From Butyrivibrio sp. (GTDB taxonomy: Bacteria; Bacillota; Clostridia; Lachnospirales; Lachnospiraceae): a stretch of 64,000 bases of DNA. This document shows, piece after piece, positions 1-8,351 of the stretch (its first letter is position 1; each line of letters opens with the position of its first letter). The position numbers and the translations under genes are program-made. Below the pieces are notes generated by a model. It made no database searches, was not told the DNA's origin, and saw only the letters and a list, made by a program, of their open reading frames with translations. Where the stretch lies: positions 124,001 through 188,000 of the forward strand of contig SVGA01000004.1 of NCBI GenBank assembly GCA_015056575.1, given 5' to 3'.

Positions 1-1254
1 TCTGCGGGCCCTGATGCCAAGCTTGGAGACATCTGCCTTATCTATCCAAAGAAAAAGGACGATGACTCTCTCACCAATCGCAAGGTAAAGCCCGCTATGG
101 CTGAGGTGGTAGGCTTTAAGGACAACCATGTCCAACTTATGCCCTATGAGAATACCAGCGGTATAGGCAACGGAAGCATAGTAGAGAATACCGACTCTCC
201 GCTGAGGGTCAATGTAGGGGAGGGCCTTCTCGGACATACTTTGGATGGTCTGGGAAGGATAGATGGAACCAATTACGGACAGGGCGTTGCCCTTGAAGGG
301 GGCGTAGCCTATTCCGTCGAGAATCAGCCCCCGGATCCCATGACCAGAGACCCTATTTCAGAGGTGCTTCCACTTGGCGTAAAAGCTGTTGACGGACTTC
401 TTACGGTGGGAAAAGGTCAGCGTATCGGCATCTTTGCCGGCTCAGGTGTTGGTAAATCAACGCTGCTTGGTATGTTTGCCAGGAATACTCAGGCCGATAT
501 AAATGTTATAGCTCTTATCGGAGAGCGAGGCAGAGAGGTACGTGAATTCATAGAGAGGGATATGGGAGAGGAAGGTATGAAAAGATCCATCGTGGTCTGC
601 GCGACCTCCGATAAACCTGCCCTTGAGAGACTTAAGGCGGCCAAAACCGCAACGTCAATAGCTGAGTATTTCAGGGATAAAGGCAAGGACGTCCTTCTTA
701 TGATGGATTCCCTTACCCGTTTTTCCATGGCTCAAAGGGAGATCGGTCTTGCCAGCGGCGAGCCTCCGGTTTCAAGAGGATATCCTCCCAGTGTTTATGC
801 GGAGATGCCCAAGCTCCTTGAAAGAGCCGGTCGTTCCAGAAAGGGATCCATAACAGGCCTTTATACTGTTCTTGTGGACGGTGACGATATGAACGAGCCC
901 ATCACCGATACAGCCCGTGGTATTCTGGACGGTCATATTGTTCTTAATCGTAAGCTGGCGCAAAAGAACCATTATCCTGCAATCGACGTATTGGCAAGTA
1001 TTTCCAGATGTATGTCTGCTATTGCCGATCCCGAGCACAAGAAAGCTGCAGGCAAACTAAAGACAGTTCTTGCCACCTACAACGATGCGGAAGATCTTAT
1101 AAATATAGGTGCCTACAGAAGCGGTGCCAACAAGAATATCGACTATGCCGTTTCCAAGATAGACAGAGTAAATGCTTTCCTTACCCAGGAAACGGATGAG
1201 AAATTCTCCTTTGAGGAGATTAGAGCAGAGCTTCTTGATATTTTCAATGATTAA
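1..1254 (+). CDS. fliI: Flagellar export ATPase FliI (5' end missing)
   Basis: FliI is the cytoplasmic ATPase of the flagellar type III export apparatus; it releases substrates from chaperones and feeds them to the export gate. The frame is open from base 1, so the N-terminus lies outside the window. Visible are the Walker A loop (GSGVGKST, near 433-456), a Walker B-type stretch (LLMMDSLTRF), and the family segment GEPPVSRGYPPSVYAEMPKL that separates FliI/type III ATPases from F1 beta subunits. The stop is followed by fliJ after 11 bases, with the fliJ ribosome site touching the fliI stop, so the two are probably translated together. The family assignment is firm; only the first part of the N-terminal domain is missing. 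Confidence 0.96.
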   Translation, partial: SAGPDAKLGDICLIYPKKKDDDSLTNRKVKPAMAEVVGFKDNHVQLMPYENTSGIGNGSIVENTDSPLRVNVGEGLLGHTLDGLGRIDGTNYGQGVALEGGVAYSVENQPPDPMTRDPISEVLPLGVKAVDGLLTVGKGQRIGIFAGSGVGKSTLLGMFARNTQADINVIALIGERGREVREFIERDMGEEGMKRSIVVCATSDKPALERLKAAKTATSIAEYFRDKGKDVLLMMDSLTRFSMAQREIGLASGEPPVSRGYPPSVYAEMPKLLERAGRSRKGSITGLYTVLVDGDDMNEPITDTARGILDGHIVLNRKLAQKNHYPAIDVLASISRCMSAIADPEHKKAAGKLKTVLATYNDAEDLINIGAYRSGANKNIDYAVSKIDRVNAFLTQETDEKFSFEEIRAELLDIFND

Positions 1255-1265
1255 GGAGTTTGCAA

Positions 1266-1724
1266 ATGGCCAGATTTGTTTACGGTATGCAGAGCATACT
1301 CAATATCAAGCAAAAGACTGAGAGCCAGACCAAGATGGAATTTGCCATGGCACAGGCTGAGCTCAACAAACAGCTGGATATTCTGGATGAATATGTAAGA
1401 CGTAAAGAACAGTATCTTCAGGAAGCGGAAGACCTAAGAAATGCTGAGTCCCTTAAGCTTCAGGATATACTGGATAACCAATATGCCACTGCCCAGATGG
1501 ATGTTATGATCAAAGCCCAATCTCGTGTTGTGGAGCAGTATGAAGCTGCTGTTGAGAAGGTGAGGGTTAAACTCACAAGGAATATCCAGGAAAGAAAGAT
1601 GCAGGAGGTCCTAAGGGACAGGGCCTTTGCTGAATTTTTGGAAGAGCAGAAGCAGGAAGAATACAAGGAAAACGATCAGCGCACCAGCTTTACCTACGGA
1701 CAAAGACAGAAGGAAAAAAACTAA
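1266..1724 (+). CDS. fliJ: Flagellar export protein FliJ
   Basis: A 152-residue, highly charged, almost entirely alpha-helical protein with heptad-like coiled coil through most of its length, as expected for FliJ, the stalk-like partner of the FliI hexamer. The start is ATG 1266 (MARFVYGMQSILNIKQ), 7 bases after an AAGGAG site at 1253-1258; an in-frame TTG at 1260 is too close to that site. The N-terminal F-x-Y-x-hydrophobic pattern plus the position directly after fliI support the call; sequence conservation in FliJ is always weak, so position carries much of the weight. The next gene begins on the base after its stop. Confidence 0.85.
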   Translation: MARFVYGMQSILNIKQKTESQTKMEFAMAQAELNKQLDILDEYVRRKEQYLQEAEDLRNAESLKLQDILDNQYATAQMDVMIKAQSRVVEQYEAAVEKVRVKLTRNIQERKMQEVLRDRAFAEFLEEQKQEEYKENDQRTSFTYGQRQKEKN

Positions 1725-2675
1725 ATGGCAGACAATACTTTGCTTAATCAGCCTGATGACCCTAAAGCGGCCAAGGCCAAGCTAAAAGCTGACAAAAAAG
1801 AATATAAGAAAGCTCTAAAAGAGCAGAAGAAGGCCCAGAAGGAAAAAGAGAGGGAATTTGCCGACAGAACCGCCGAGATCAACGGCGATGACGCAGGAGG
1901 TCTTGCAACCCTGGTTATCACATTCCTCATAATTCTGATCTGGCTTGCTATAATGGCTCTTTTGGTAAAACTTGATGTGGGTGGCTTTGGATCAGACATT
2001 CTTGCTCCTCTTATTAAGGATGTGCCGTATCTTAACCTGATTCTTCCCGAAGGCTCGGTAGATAACAAGAGTGAGACCACAACAATGGAAGTTGTGACCG
2101 ATGGGAGCGGAGAGGGAGCTTCCACGGGAGCTATATCTTCCCTTGAAGAAGCTATGGCTTATATAAGAAGACTTGAGCAGGCTCTTCAATCTGAAATGGA
2201 GCTTAACAGCAGCTACGCTTCCACTATAGAGAAGCTTCAGGCGGAAGTTGCGAGGCTTGAACCCTTCGAGAAACAGCAAAAACAGTTCTATGAAGACAGA
2301 TCCAAGTTCTTTGAGGAGGTTGTGTACGGAGAGAATGCTCCGGATCCCGAGACCTATGTAACCTATTACGAGATGATAGATCCGGACACAGCTGCTCAGA
2401 TTTATGAAAAGCTTGTCCAGAGCAAGTTTGATGATGCGGCTATTAAAGCTTTTGCAACGACATATTCAGGCATGAAGGCCAAGAGAGCAGCCGCGATCTT
2501 TGATGAGATGGTCAAAGAGAACCAGATAACACTGGTTTCCAAGATCCTTGCACAAATGAGCGTAGAGAACAGAGGAGATATTCTTTCTGCCATGGAAGAG
2601 CCCAATGCAGCAAAACTCACTCAGCTTCTTGAGCCTACATCCCTTGAACAGAAGAGCACCAAGGTCACCGGATAA
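1725..2675 (+). CDS. MotE-like / MgtE-N domain membrane protein of the flagellar cluster
   Basis: 316 residues. A lysine-rich N-terminus (about 15-45) precedes one transmembrane helix (about 62-85, LATLVITFLIILIWLAIMAL), then an acidic spacer, a coiled coil (about 145-200, SLEEAMAYIRRLEQALQSEM) and a C-terminal helical domain (about 205-310) resembling the MgtE intracellular N domain (YYEMIDPDTAAQIYEKL, MKAKRAAAIFDEM, ILAQMSVENRGDILSAM). Proteins of this build are typically found next to fliJ and fliK in Firmicutes and related to MotE, a chaperone for motor/hook proteins in other phyla; a role in hook-length control or motor assembly is inference. Starts immediately after the fliJ stop and is the last gene of the operon, followed by a terminator. 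Confidence 0.75.
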   Translation: MADNTLLNQPDDPKAAKAKLKADKKEYKKALKEQKKAQKEKEREFADRTAEINGDDAGGLATLVITFLIILIWLAIMALLVKLDVGGFGSDILAPLIKDVPYLNLILPEGSVDNKSETTTMEVVTDGSGEGASTGAISSLEEAMAYIRRLEQALQSEMELNSSYASTIEKLQAEVARLEPFEKQQKQFYEDRSKFFEEVVYGENAPDPETYVTYYEMIDPDTAAQIYEKLVQSKFDDAAIKAFATTYSGMKAKRAAAIFDEMVKENQITLVSKILAQMSVENRGDILSAMEEPNAAKLTQLLEPTSLEQKSTKVTG

Positions 2676-2709
2676 TTATGGCAGATTGGATTATTATATA
2701 AGTAAGTAG

Positions 2710-2735
2710 GACCGGCTTATGGCCGGTCTTATTTT
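2710..2735 (+). terminator. Intrinsic terminator of the flagellar operon
   Basis: Perfect 7-bp stem GACCGGC/GCCGGTC (2710-2716 with 2722-2728), 5-base loop, followed by TTATTTTATTT. It separates the flagellar genes from the metal-efflux operon. Confidence 0.85.
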
Positions 2736-2749
2736 ATTTAAAAATATCG

Positions 2750-2778
2750 TTGACAGAAGAGAACTATAGTATTATATT
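2750..2778 (+). promoter_or_regulatory. SigA promoter of the zinc/cadmium efflux operon
   Basis: TTGACA at 2750-2755, a 17-bp spacer, and TATATT at 2773-2778. Transcription should begin near 2785, inside the palindromic operator that starts at 2783, the normal arrangement for repression by an ArsR-family protein. Confidence 0.85.
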
Positions 2779-2782
2779 TAAA

Positions 2783-2812
2783 TCAACATATGAGCATATG
2801 TTCATATGTTGA
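2783..2812 (+). promoter_or_regulatory. ArsR/SmtB-type operator palindrome
   Basis: A 30-bp inverted repeat centred between 2797 and 2798. The left half is TCAACATATGAGCAT and the right half is its reverse complement apart from one mismatched pair. The core ATATGA-N-CATATG-N-TCATAT has the 12-2-12 form of SmtB/CzrA operators. It covers the expected transcription start, so the encoded sensor at 2869 very likely binds here and leaves when loaded with metal. Confidence 0.85.
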
Positions 2813-2868
2813 TTTCCCTTTTTATAAAAAGATGCATCATAAACCCAAATTCAGTGAAGGGAGGGAAC

Positions 2869-3156
2869 ATGACAATAAATGATGACAAGCTCTATGATCT
2901 GGCGGAGCTTTTCAAAGTCTTTGGTGATTCAACAAGGATAAGAATATTGTTCGTGCTGTTTGAGAAGGACATGTGTGTACAGGATATATCAGATGAACTT
3001 GGCATGACACAGTCGGCGATTTCCCATCAGCTTAAGATACTTAAGCAAGGAAGACTTATAGGAAGCAGACGCGACGGCAAGCAGATGATATATTACCTGG
3101 CTGATGATCACGTAAGAACCATCATAGATCAGGGAATAAACCATATAGAAGAGTAA
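2869..3156 (+). CDS. ArsR-family Zn(II)/metal-sensing repressor (SmtB/CzrA type)
   Basis: 95-residue winged-helix regulator. The start is ATG 2869, just after GGGAGG; an upstream in-frame ATG at 2806 lies within the operator and has no ribosome site. The helix-turn-helix (VQDISDELGMTQSAISHQLKIL) is typical of the ArsR family. The C-terminal helix carries D-x-H-x10-H-x2-E (DDH...HIEE), which is exactly the spacing of the alpha-5 zinc site of SmtB (D104, H106, H117, E120) and CzrA. A single cysteine (KDMCVQDI) sits where SmtB has its alpha-3 cysteine, but the second cysteine of the CadC alpha-3 site is absent. Zn(II) (perhaps Co(II)) is therefore the likely inducer; Cd/Pb sensing through a thiolate site is less likely. 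First gene of the efflux operon. Confidence 0.88.
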   Translation: MTINDDKLYDLAELFKVFGDSTRIRILFVLFEKDMCVQDISDELGMTQSAISHQLKILKQGRLIGSRRDGKQMIYYLADDHVRTIIDQGINHIEE

Positions 3157-3207
3157 ATAAAAATATAAAAAATATAAGGCCATGTTTAAGGCGGAAAGGT
3201 GGAAATT

Positions 3208-3426
3208 ATGAAGAAAACATTTAAATGCGAGGTTGATTGTGCAAACTGTGCAGCAAAGATGGAGGAAGCTGTTAAGAAGATAGAAGGCGTTGTTAGTGCA
3301 AGAGTTAATTTTATGACTCAGAAATTCACACTTGAAGCAGCTGATGACATTTTTGACAAAGTATTTGATGATGCAGTAAAGGCCTGCAAGAAGGTTGAGC
3401 CTGACTGCGAGATAGAGAAAGCATAA
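3208..3426 (+). CDS. Stand-alone heavy-metal-associated (HMA) domain protein
   Basis: 72-residue ferredoxin-like metal-binding domain with the DCANCAAKMEEAV motif, in which Cys-x-x-Cys binds the metal; the preceding Asp (DCxxC) is the form seen in Zn/Cd/Pb ATPases rather than the MxCxxC of copper proteins. The start is ATG 3208 after AAAGGTGG; a GTG at 3199 overlaps that site. It lies between the sensor and the ATPase, and the ATPase lacks an N-terminal HMA domain of its own, so this looks like a detached metal-binding domain that delivers zinc to, or regulates, the pump. Confidence 0.88.
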   Translation: MKKTFKCEVDCANCAAKMEEAVKKIEGVVSARVNFMTQKFTLEAADDIFDKVFDDAVKACKKVEPDCEIEKA

Positions 3427-3439
3427 GAAGGCAATCATT

Positions 3440-5335
3440 ATGACCAAGAAACAAAAGAAAGTCAGAAACAGAATAATAGTTGTGCTGGTTCTTTTCATAG
3501 CACTTCTTGTTCTTGATAAAACAGGAGTTCTGGAGCCTGTTCCTGAGATCGTAAAATTCATTATTTATCTGATTCCCTATATCATCATCGGCTATGACGT
3601 TATAAGAAAGGCTGCAATAAATATCAGCCACGGTCAGGTATTTGACGAGAATTTCCTTATGATGATCGCAACCTTCGGTGCTTTCGGAATAAGAGAATAC
3701 TCGGAGGCGCTGGCGGTAATGCTTTTCTATCAGGTGGGCGAGCTGTTCCAGAGCTATGCTGTAGGTAAATCAAGGCAGTCTATTTCAGATCTAATGAGCA
3801 TCGCTCCGGAGACTGCCAATATCATCAGAGAAGACGGAAGCGTCGAAGAGACAGATCCCGAGAGCGTTTCCGTTGGCGATATTCTCCTTGTGAGAGCAGG
3901 AGAGAAGATTCCTGTAGACGGCGTTGTTATTGAGGGAGAATCTTTTATAGATACCGCGGCTCTTACCGGCGAATCAGTTCCAAGAAGAGCCACCGCAGGT
4001 GATCAGGTAATAAGCGGATGCATTAACGGAGAAGGAATCCTTAAGGTAAGAGTTGAGAAGGACTACGAGAACTCAACTGTTGCCAAGATCCTTGAACTGG
4101 TGGAAAATGCCAGCAACAAGAAGTCCAGGATGGAGAACTTTATCACAAGGTTTGCAAAATATTACACTCCTGTAGTTACTATCGGAGCCGTACTTCTGGC
4201 AATATTGCCGCCTCTTTTAACTGATATGGCATTTGCCGACAGCATCAGAAGAGCCTGCATATTCTTGATAGTATCCTGTCCATGTGCACTTGTCATCTCT
4301 GTTCCTTTGGGATTCTTTGGAGGAATCGGAGCATCATCAAGAAACGGTGTGCTGGTTAAGGGAAGCAACTTCCTTGAGGCTGCTGCCGGAATAGATACAG
4401 TTGTCTTTGATAAGACGGGAACCATCACCAAGGGTGAGTTTAAGGTTGGAGAGATCTATCCTTCATCTTCGGTAGACATTTCCAAGGACCAGCTTCTTGA
4501 GATGGCAGCCTACGGAGAGGCTCTTTCCAATCACCCGATAGCCCGCTCTATCCTTCAGTGTTATAAGGAGAAGACCGGAAGTGAACCCGATCTTTCAGCC
4601 ATAGATGAAGGCTCAAGCAAGGAAATCGCCGGAAATGGTGTATCTACAATCCTTCAGGGAAAAGAGCTTAAGGTTGGTAAGGAAAAATTCGCAGGAGCCA
4701 AGTCGGGTATCGGACTTCTTGATGAGGCTGCAGGTACGGTTGTGCATGTATCCTATGACGGACAATACCTTGGTGCCATTGTCATCGAGGACGCTATCAA
4801 GGATGGCATAAGCGAGGGAATAGCATCGCTTTATGATCTGGGCGTAAAAAGAGCTGTCATGCTAACGGGAGACAATAAGGACATTGCACAGCACGTTGCG
4901 GATAAAGTCGGAATCAACGATGTAATGGCGGGGCTTTTGCCTGCTGACAAGGTCGCTGCTGTTGAAAAAATGCTTTCAAAAGAGGATAATGGGAATAGAC
5001 TAGCGTTTGTCGGAGACGGGATCAATGATGCCCCTGTCCTTATGAGAGCAGATGTTGGATTTGCCATGGGATCTCTTGGCTCGGATGCAGCCATTGAGGC
5101 AGCTGACATCGTCATAATGGACGATGATATCAGGAAGATCTCTTCAGTTATCAGAATAGCAAGAAAGACCGTAAGGATAGTAAGAGAGAACATAGTATTT
5201 GCTCTTTCGGTAAAGCTTATCATACTTGTCCTGGGAGCACTGGGACTTACCACAATGTGGCTTGCGGTTTTCGGTGATGTTGGTGTTGCCGTGATTGCTA
5301 TATTGAACTCCATGAGGACGCTTAAAACAAAATAA
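3440..5335 (+). CDS. zntA/cadA: P1B-2 type Zn2+/Cd2+/Pb2+ exporting ATPase
   Basis: 631-residue metal-transporting P-type ATPase of the cytoplasmic membrane. Shown by the CPC ion-binding motif (VSCPCALVISVPLG), phosphorylation site DKTGTITKGE, TGES actuator loop (ALTGESVPRR), nucleotide-domain HP (ALSNHPIAR) and the hinge [20 protein letters not shown]. The last membrane segments contain SVKLIILVLGALG and WLAVFGDVGVAV, the conserved Lys and Asp that define subgroup P1B-2 (zinc, cadmium, lead). Unlike most ZntA/CadA proteins it has no N-terminal HMA domain; that is encoded by the small gene 13 bases upstream. Last gene of the operon headed by the SmtB-like sensor, so probably induced by zinc or cadmium. 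Confidence 0.93.
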   Translation: MTKKQKKVRNRIIVVLVLFIALLVLDKTGVLEPVPEIVKFIIYLIPYIIIGYDVIRKAAINISHGQVFDENFLMMIATFGAFGIREYSEALAVMLFYQVGELFQSYAVGKSRQSISDLMSIAPETANIIREDGSVEETDPESVSVGDILLVRAGEKIPVDGVVIEGESFIDTAALTGESVPRRATAGDQVISGCINGEGILKVRVEKDYENSTVAKILELVENASNKKSRMENFITRFAKYYTPVVTIGAVLLAILPPLLTDMAFADSIRRACIFLIVSCPCALVISVPLGFFGGIGASSRNGVLVKGSNFLEAAAGIDTVVFDKTGTITKGEFKVGEIYPSSSVDISKDQLLEMAAYGEALSNHPIARSILQCYKEKTGSEPDLSAIDEGSSKEIAGNGVSTILQGKELKVGKEKFAGAKSGIGLLDEAAGTVVHVSYDGQYLGAIVIEDAIKDGISEGIASLYDLGVKRAVMLTGDNKDIAQHVADKVGINDVMAGLLPADKVAAVEKMLSKEDNGNRLAFVGDGINDAPVLMRADVGFAMGSLGSDAAIEAADIVIMDDDIRKISSVIRIARKTVRIVRENIVFALSVKLIILVLGALGLTTMWLAVFGDVGVAVIAILNSMRTLKTK

Positions 5336-5358
5336 GCTTCTTTGGAGGTTATACTTAA

Positions 5359-7386
5359 ATGCCAAAAGCAGAACGTTACGTAGGGGAATTACTGTTAAAA
5401 CTCCTTGCAAGGGAGACCGGTGAGATCAGTAAAGTGGATTACAATCCGCAGAAAACTGCATTTCACGGTCATACCTACACAGGAGAGACTGCACTTGAGC
5501 GGCGGTCACCGGAATCCCAGGGCGTAAGTTCTGCTTTTTTCTGTGACCTTTTGAGGACTCTTAGTAAAGATAAAGGCTCCAATATACACAAATTCATGGC
5601 CTTAAGACACGGCTATGTCATTGCCGAATGTGCCTTTGAACCTTTTGATATGGATATGTGGCATGTATCGTATTCAATGTGCAAGAGTATTGTGGGAATG
5701 GCGATAGGCATCCTTATCGATGAAGAAAAGCTGTCACTGGATACAAGGCTTCAGGATGTGCTTGGCTCAAAGCTTAGCCCTTTTGGCTTTTTCAAAAAAT
5801 CCATCACTGTCCAGAACCTTCTTAATATGTCAGCAGGGGTTGAGTTTAATGAGGCGGGAGCTCTTTCGGGTAATGACTGGAGAAAGAGCTATCTGGAATC
5901 AGCTCTTAAATTTGAGCCCGGAACCAGATTTGAATACAACAGCATGAACACTTATATGCTGTCGGCGATAGTCACCGAGATAACCGGCAAATCTCTCTTT
6001 GATTTCTGCAAAGAGAGGATATTCGATCCCATGGGTATCAAGAGAGTATTCTGGGAGAGCTGTCCCCAGAGTATAACCAAAGGCGGATGGGGACTGTTCA
6101 TAAGAGCTGAGGATATGGCCAAGCTTGGACAGCTGTACCTGAATAAAGGTAACTGGAACGGAACGCAGATCGTCTCAGAGGAATGGGTTGAGCAGTCCAC
6201 TTCATGGCAGATTGAGACCGACAGAGAGGACAATAAGCACTACGGGTATCAACTCTGGATAAATGATGACAGGCCCGGATCCTATGCCTACAACGGTATG
6301 CTTGGACAGAACGTCTTTGTATATCCCGATATCGATATGGTGATAGTCACAAACGGTGGCAATCAGGAACTGTTCCAGACAAGCTCCATGGCCACCACCA
6401 TCAGAAATTATATGAAAGATGTGATAGAGCCTTCAGAAGTGCCGCTTCCTGAGGATTTTTCTGCTCTTACACAGCTTAAGGCCCTTTGCAGATCCTTTGA
6501 TGGAAGAAGCAGGTCTTTTCCTACCATCTGCGGTGGCGGCTGGAAAAACAGAAGGGTCAGGATGAGCGGAGGCCACAAGAGGTCGGTTACCAGAATACTC
6601 CCGGGGAAAGACAACGACAGACCGGATCTGCTTCTTAAAGCGGATGCAAGAAACGAAAAGCAGCTGCTTCACAGCTGGATAAGAAATCTTGACGACCTTA
6701 AGTACGATTTTGAGACCTCAGGACTTGGACTGTTTCCTTTGATGATGCAGATAGTCCACAACAATTTTACCGACGGCATAAGGAGTATCGGATTCAGGGT
6801 AACTAAGGAAAACGCCTTCTATATGGATGTATATGAAGGAGAGGCTATCTTCAGATTAAGACTTGGCTTTGACGGAGCAAACTATGTAAGTGACATCAAC
6901 ATGCACAGCGAGAACTATAAGGTAGTTGTAAAGTCCCTGGTGAAAAGAGATGAGTATAACCGCATAGTTCTAAGAAATGACCTGTACTTCGTGGAAGAAG
7001 CATGTTCAAGGTCACTTAATATATACTTTGATCCGGCAGATATGAACAGAATTGAGCTTAGGATGACGGAAACCCCCGGGACGGGAATGCTGATGGAGGC
7101 CATGGATAACTTTAATATTGAAGGAGCAGGACTTGAATCCGCTATAATCAACAGGTTCATCAAGGGCGGAATGAAGAGTGTGTTTACCGATGCCATAAAG
7201 AATATGCTGCAGCCTGTTTTCTATGCAAGCCTGGAAAATCCTTATCTTGATATACCCATGGATGCGGCTATTGCGGTTGAAAGTGATGAAGAGGATGCTC
7301 CACCGCACCCTGATGGGGATACAGAAAATGTAGAAGATGTAGAAGACATCGAAGACATCGAAGACGAAGATGGGGATATTACCTGA
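5359..7386 (+). CDS. Serine hydrolase, beta-lactamase/PBP-like, with a large C-terminal extension
   Basis: 675 residues with no signal peptide. Residues about 50-345 form a beta-lactamase-family (class C / esterase) domain: catalytic S-x-x-K in YSMCKSIVG (Ser106, Lys109), the second-motif Tyr in PGTRFEYNS (Tyr193), and a third-motif region (YNGMLGQNVFVYP). These enzymes hydrolyse D-amino-acid peptides, esters or beta-lactams; substrate cannot be told here. Residues about 380-640 are an extra domain also found in some Firmicutes homologues, function unknown, and the protein ends in an acidic tail built from repeated D/E-V/I-E-D units (7324-7380). ATG 5359 follows GGAGG by 10 bases. Probably cytoplasmic. 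It starts 23 bases after the ATPase and may share its transcript. Confidence 0.8.
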   Translation: MPKAERYVGELLLKLLARETGEISKVDYNPQKTAFHGHTYTGETALERRSPESQGVSSAFFCDLLRTLSKDKGSNIHKFMALRHGYVIAECAFEPFDMDMWHVSYSMCKSIVGMAIGILIDEEKLSLDTRLQDVLGSKLSPFGFFKKSITVQNLLNMSAGVEFNEAGALSGNDWRKSYLESALKFEPGTRFEYNSMNTYMLSAIVTEITGKSLFDFCKERIFDPMGIKRVFWESCPQSITKGGWGLFIRAEDMAKLGQLYLNKGNWNGTQIVSEEWVEQSTSWQIETDREDNKHYGYQLWINDDRPGSYAYNGMLGQNVFVYPDIDMVIVTNGGNQELFQTSSMATTIRNYMKDVIEPSEVPLPEDFSALTQLKALCRSFDGRSRSFPTICGGGWKNRRVRMSGGHKRSVTRILPGKDNDRPDLLLKADARNEKQLLHSWIRNLDDLKYDFETSGLGLFPLMMQIVHNNFTDGIRSIGFRVTKENAFYMDVYEGEAIFRLRLGFDGANYVSDINMHSENYKVVVKSLVKRDEYNRIVLRNDLYFVEEACSRSLNIYFDPADMNRIELRMTETPGTGMLMEAMDNFNIEGAGLESAIINRFIKGGMKSVFTDAIKNMLQPVFYASLENPYLDIPMDAAIAVESDEEDAPPHPDGDTENVEDVEDIEDIEDEDGDIT

Positions 7387-7416
7387 GTATTTAGGAAAGT
7401 ATTAAGCCCGGATATA

Positions 7417-7425
7417 TGCTATACT
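7417..7425 (+). promoter_or_regulatory. Extended -10 promoter for the purine-salvage genes
   Basis: TGCTATACT (TGn extended -10) without a good -35, 72 bases before the punA start. It would give a leader of about 65 bases. Confidence 0.5.
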
Positions 7426-7496
7426 AAAGCAGTATGTAAAAACCTTAGTATGAAATTCATATTCTAAAAATATCAGTAAAGAAAGGAATAATGATC

Positions 7497-8351
7497 ATGG
7501 GAAATGCAGTTTATGAGAAACTTTTAGCCTGTAAGGAAGCAGTAAGAAAGGTGACTGACTTTGTACCTGATGTGGCACTGGTTCTGGGATCGGGCCTTGG
7601 AAACTACGCAGAGAATATAAAGATCGAATGTGAGATAAGCTACAGAGATATCCCCGGTTTTCCTGTTTCCACAGTACCTGGACATGACGGAAAGTTCATT
7701 TTCGGATATCTTGATGATGTAAGGATCGTATGCATGAAGGGAAGAGTTCACTTCTATGAAGGATACGACATTACTGATGTTGTACTTCCGGCAAGACTTA
7801 TGCATATGCTGGGAGCAAAGATCCTTTTCCTGACAAATGCCGCAGGCGGCCTTGGCAAGGGATTCTCTGCAGGCGATCTTATGCTGATCACAGATCATGT
7901 TTCGATCTTTGCACCTAACCCTCTTATCGGAGCAAATCTTGACGAGCTGGGACCCAGATTCCCTGATATGACCCATGTCTATGACAGTGATCTTCAGAAT
8001 ATCATCAGAACTGTCGCAAAGGACAACGGAATAAAGCTTCAGGAGGGCGTATACTGTCAGCTTACGGGACCTTCCTTTGAATCTCCCGCAGAGATCAGAC
8101 TTCTTGCAGGACTTGGTGTTTCAGCAGTGGGTATGAGTACCGTAAATGAAGCTATCGCAGCTAACCATATGGGAATGAAAATCTGCGGCGTTTCCTGCAT
8201 AAGCAATCTTGCTGCAGGTATCAGTGATGTGCCTCTTTGCCATGAGGAGGTTCAGGAGGCTGCAGATAAGGCAGCACCTCTTTTCACTAAGCTTGTGACC
8301 GAGTCTATCAAGAGATTTAAATCTATGGATGCATTGGAGAAAAAAGCATGA
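7497..8351 (+). CDS. punA: Purine nucleoside phosphorylase
   Basis: Cytosolic enzyme splitting inosine/guanosine nucleosides with phosphate into base and ribose-1-phosphate. About 284 residues, the length of the trimeric PNP family. Signatures include ALVLGSGLGNYAENI (phosphate site), VPGHDGKFIFG, CMKGRVHFYEGYD, LTNAAGGLGKGFSAGDLMLI and GVSAVGMSTVNEAIAANHMG. Two in-frame ATGs (7491 and 7497) compete; AAAGGA at 7482-7487 sits 9 bases from 7497 but only 3 from 7491, so 7497 is preferred. Its stop overlaps the next start (ATGA), coupling it to a deaminase that feeds inosine-type nucleosides to it. Confidence 0.93.
   Translation: MGNAVYEKLLACKEAVRKVTDFVPDVALVLGSGLGNYAENIKIECEISYRDIPGFPVSTVPGHDGKFIFGYLDDVRIVCMKGRVHFYEGYDITDVVLPARLMHMLGAKILFLTNAAGGLGKGFSAGDLMLITDHVSIFAPNPLIGANLDELGPRFPDMTHVYDSDLQNIIRTVAKDNGIKLQEGVYCQLTGPSFESPAEIRLLAGLGVSAVGMSTVNEAIAANHMGMKICGVSCISNLAAGISDVPLCHEEVQEAADKAAPLFTKLVTESIKRFKSMDALEKKA

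Noticed and set aside
489..728. Long antisense frames opposite fliI and many other genes
   Set aside because: They are shadows of strongly biased coding sequence on the other strand, without ribosome sites or recognisable protein features.
5359..7386. True beta-lactamase resistance gene
   Set aside because: No signal peptide and non-matching third motif; the family includes many esterases and peptidases, so no resistance role is claimed.
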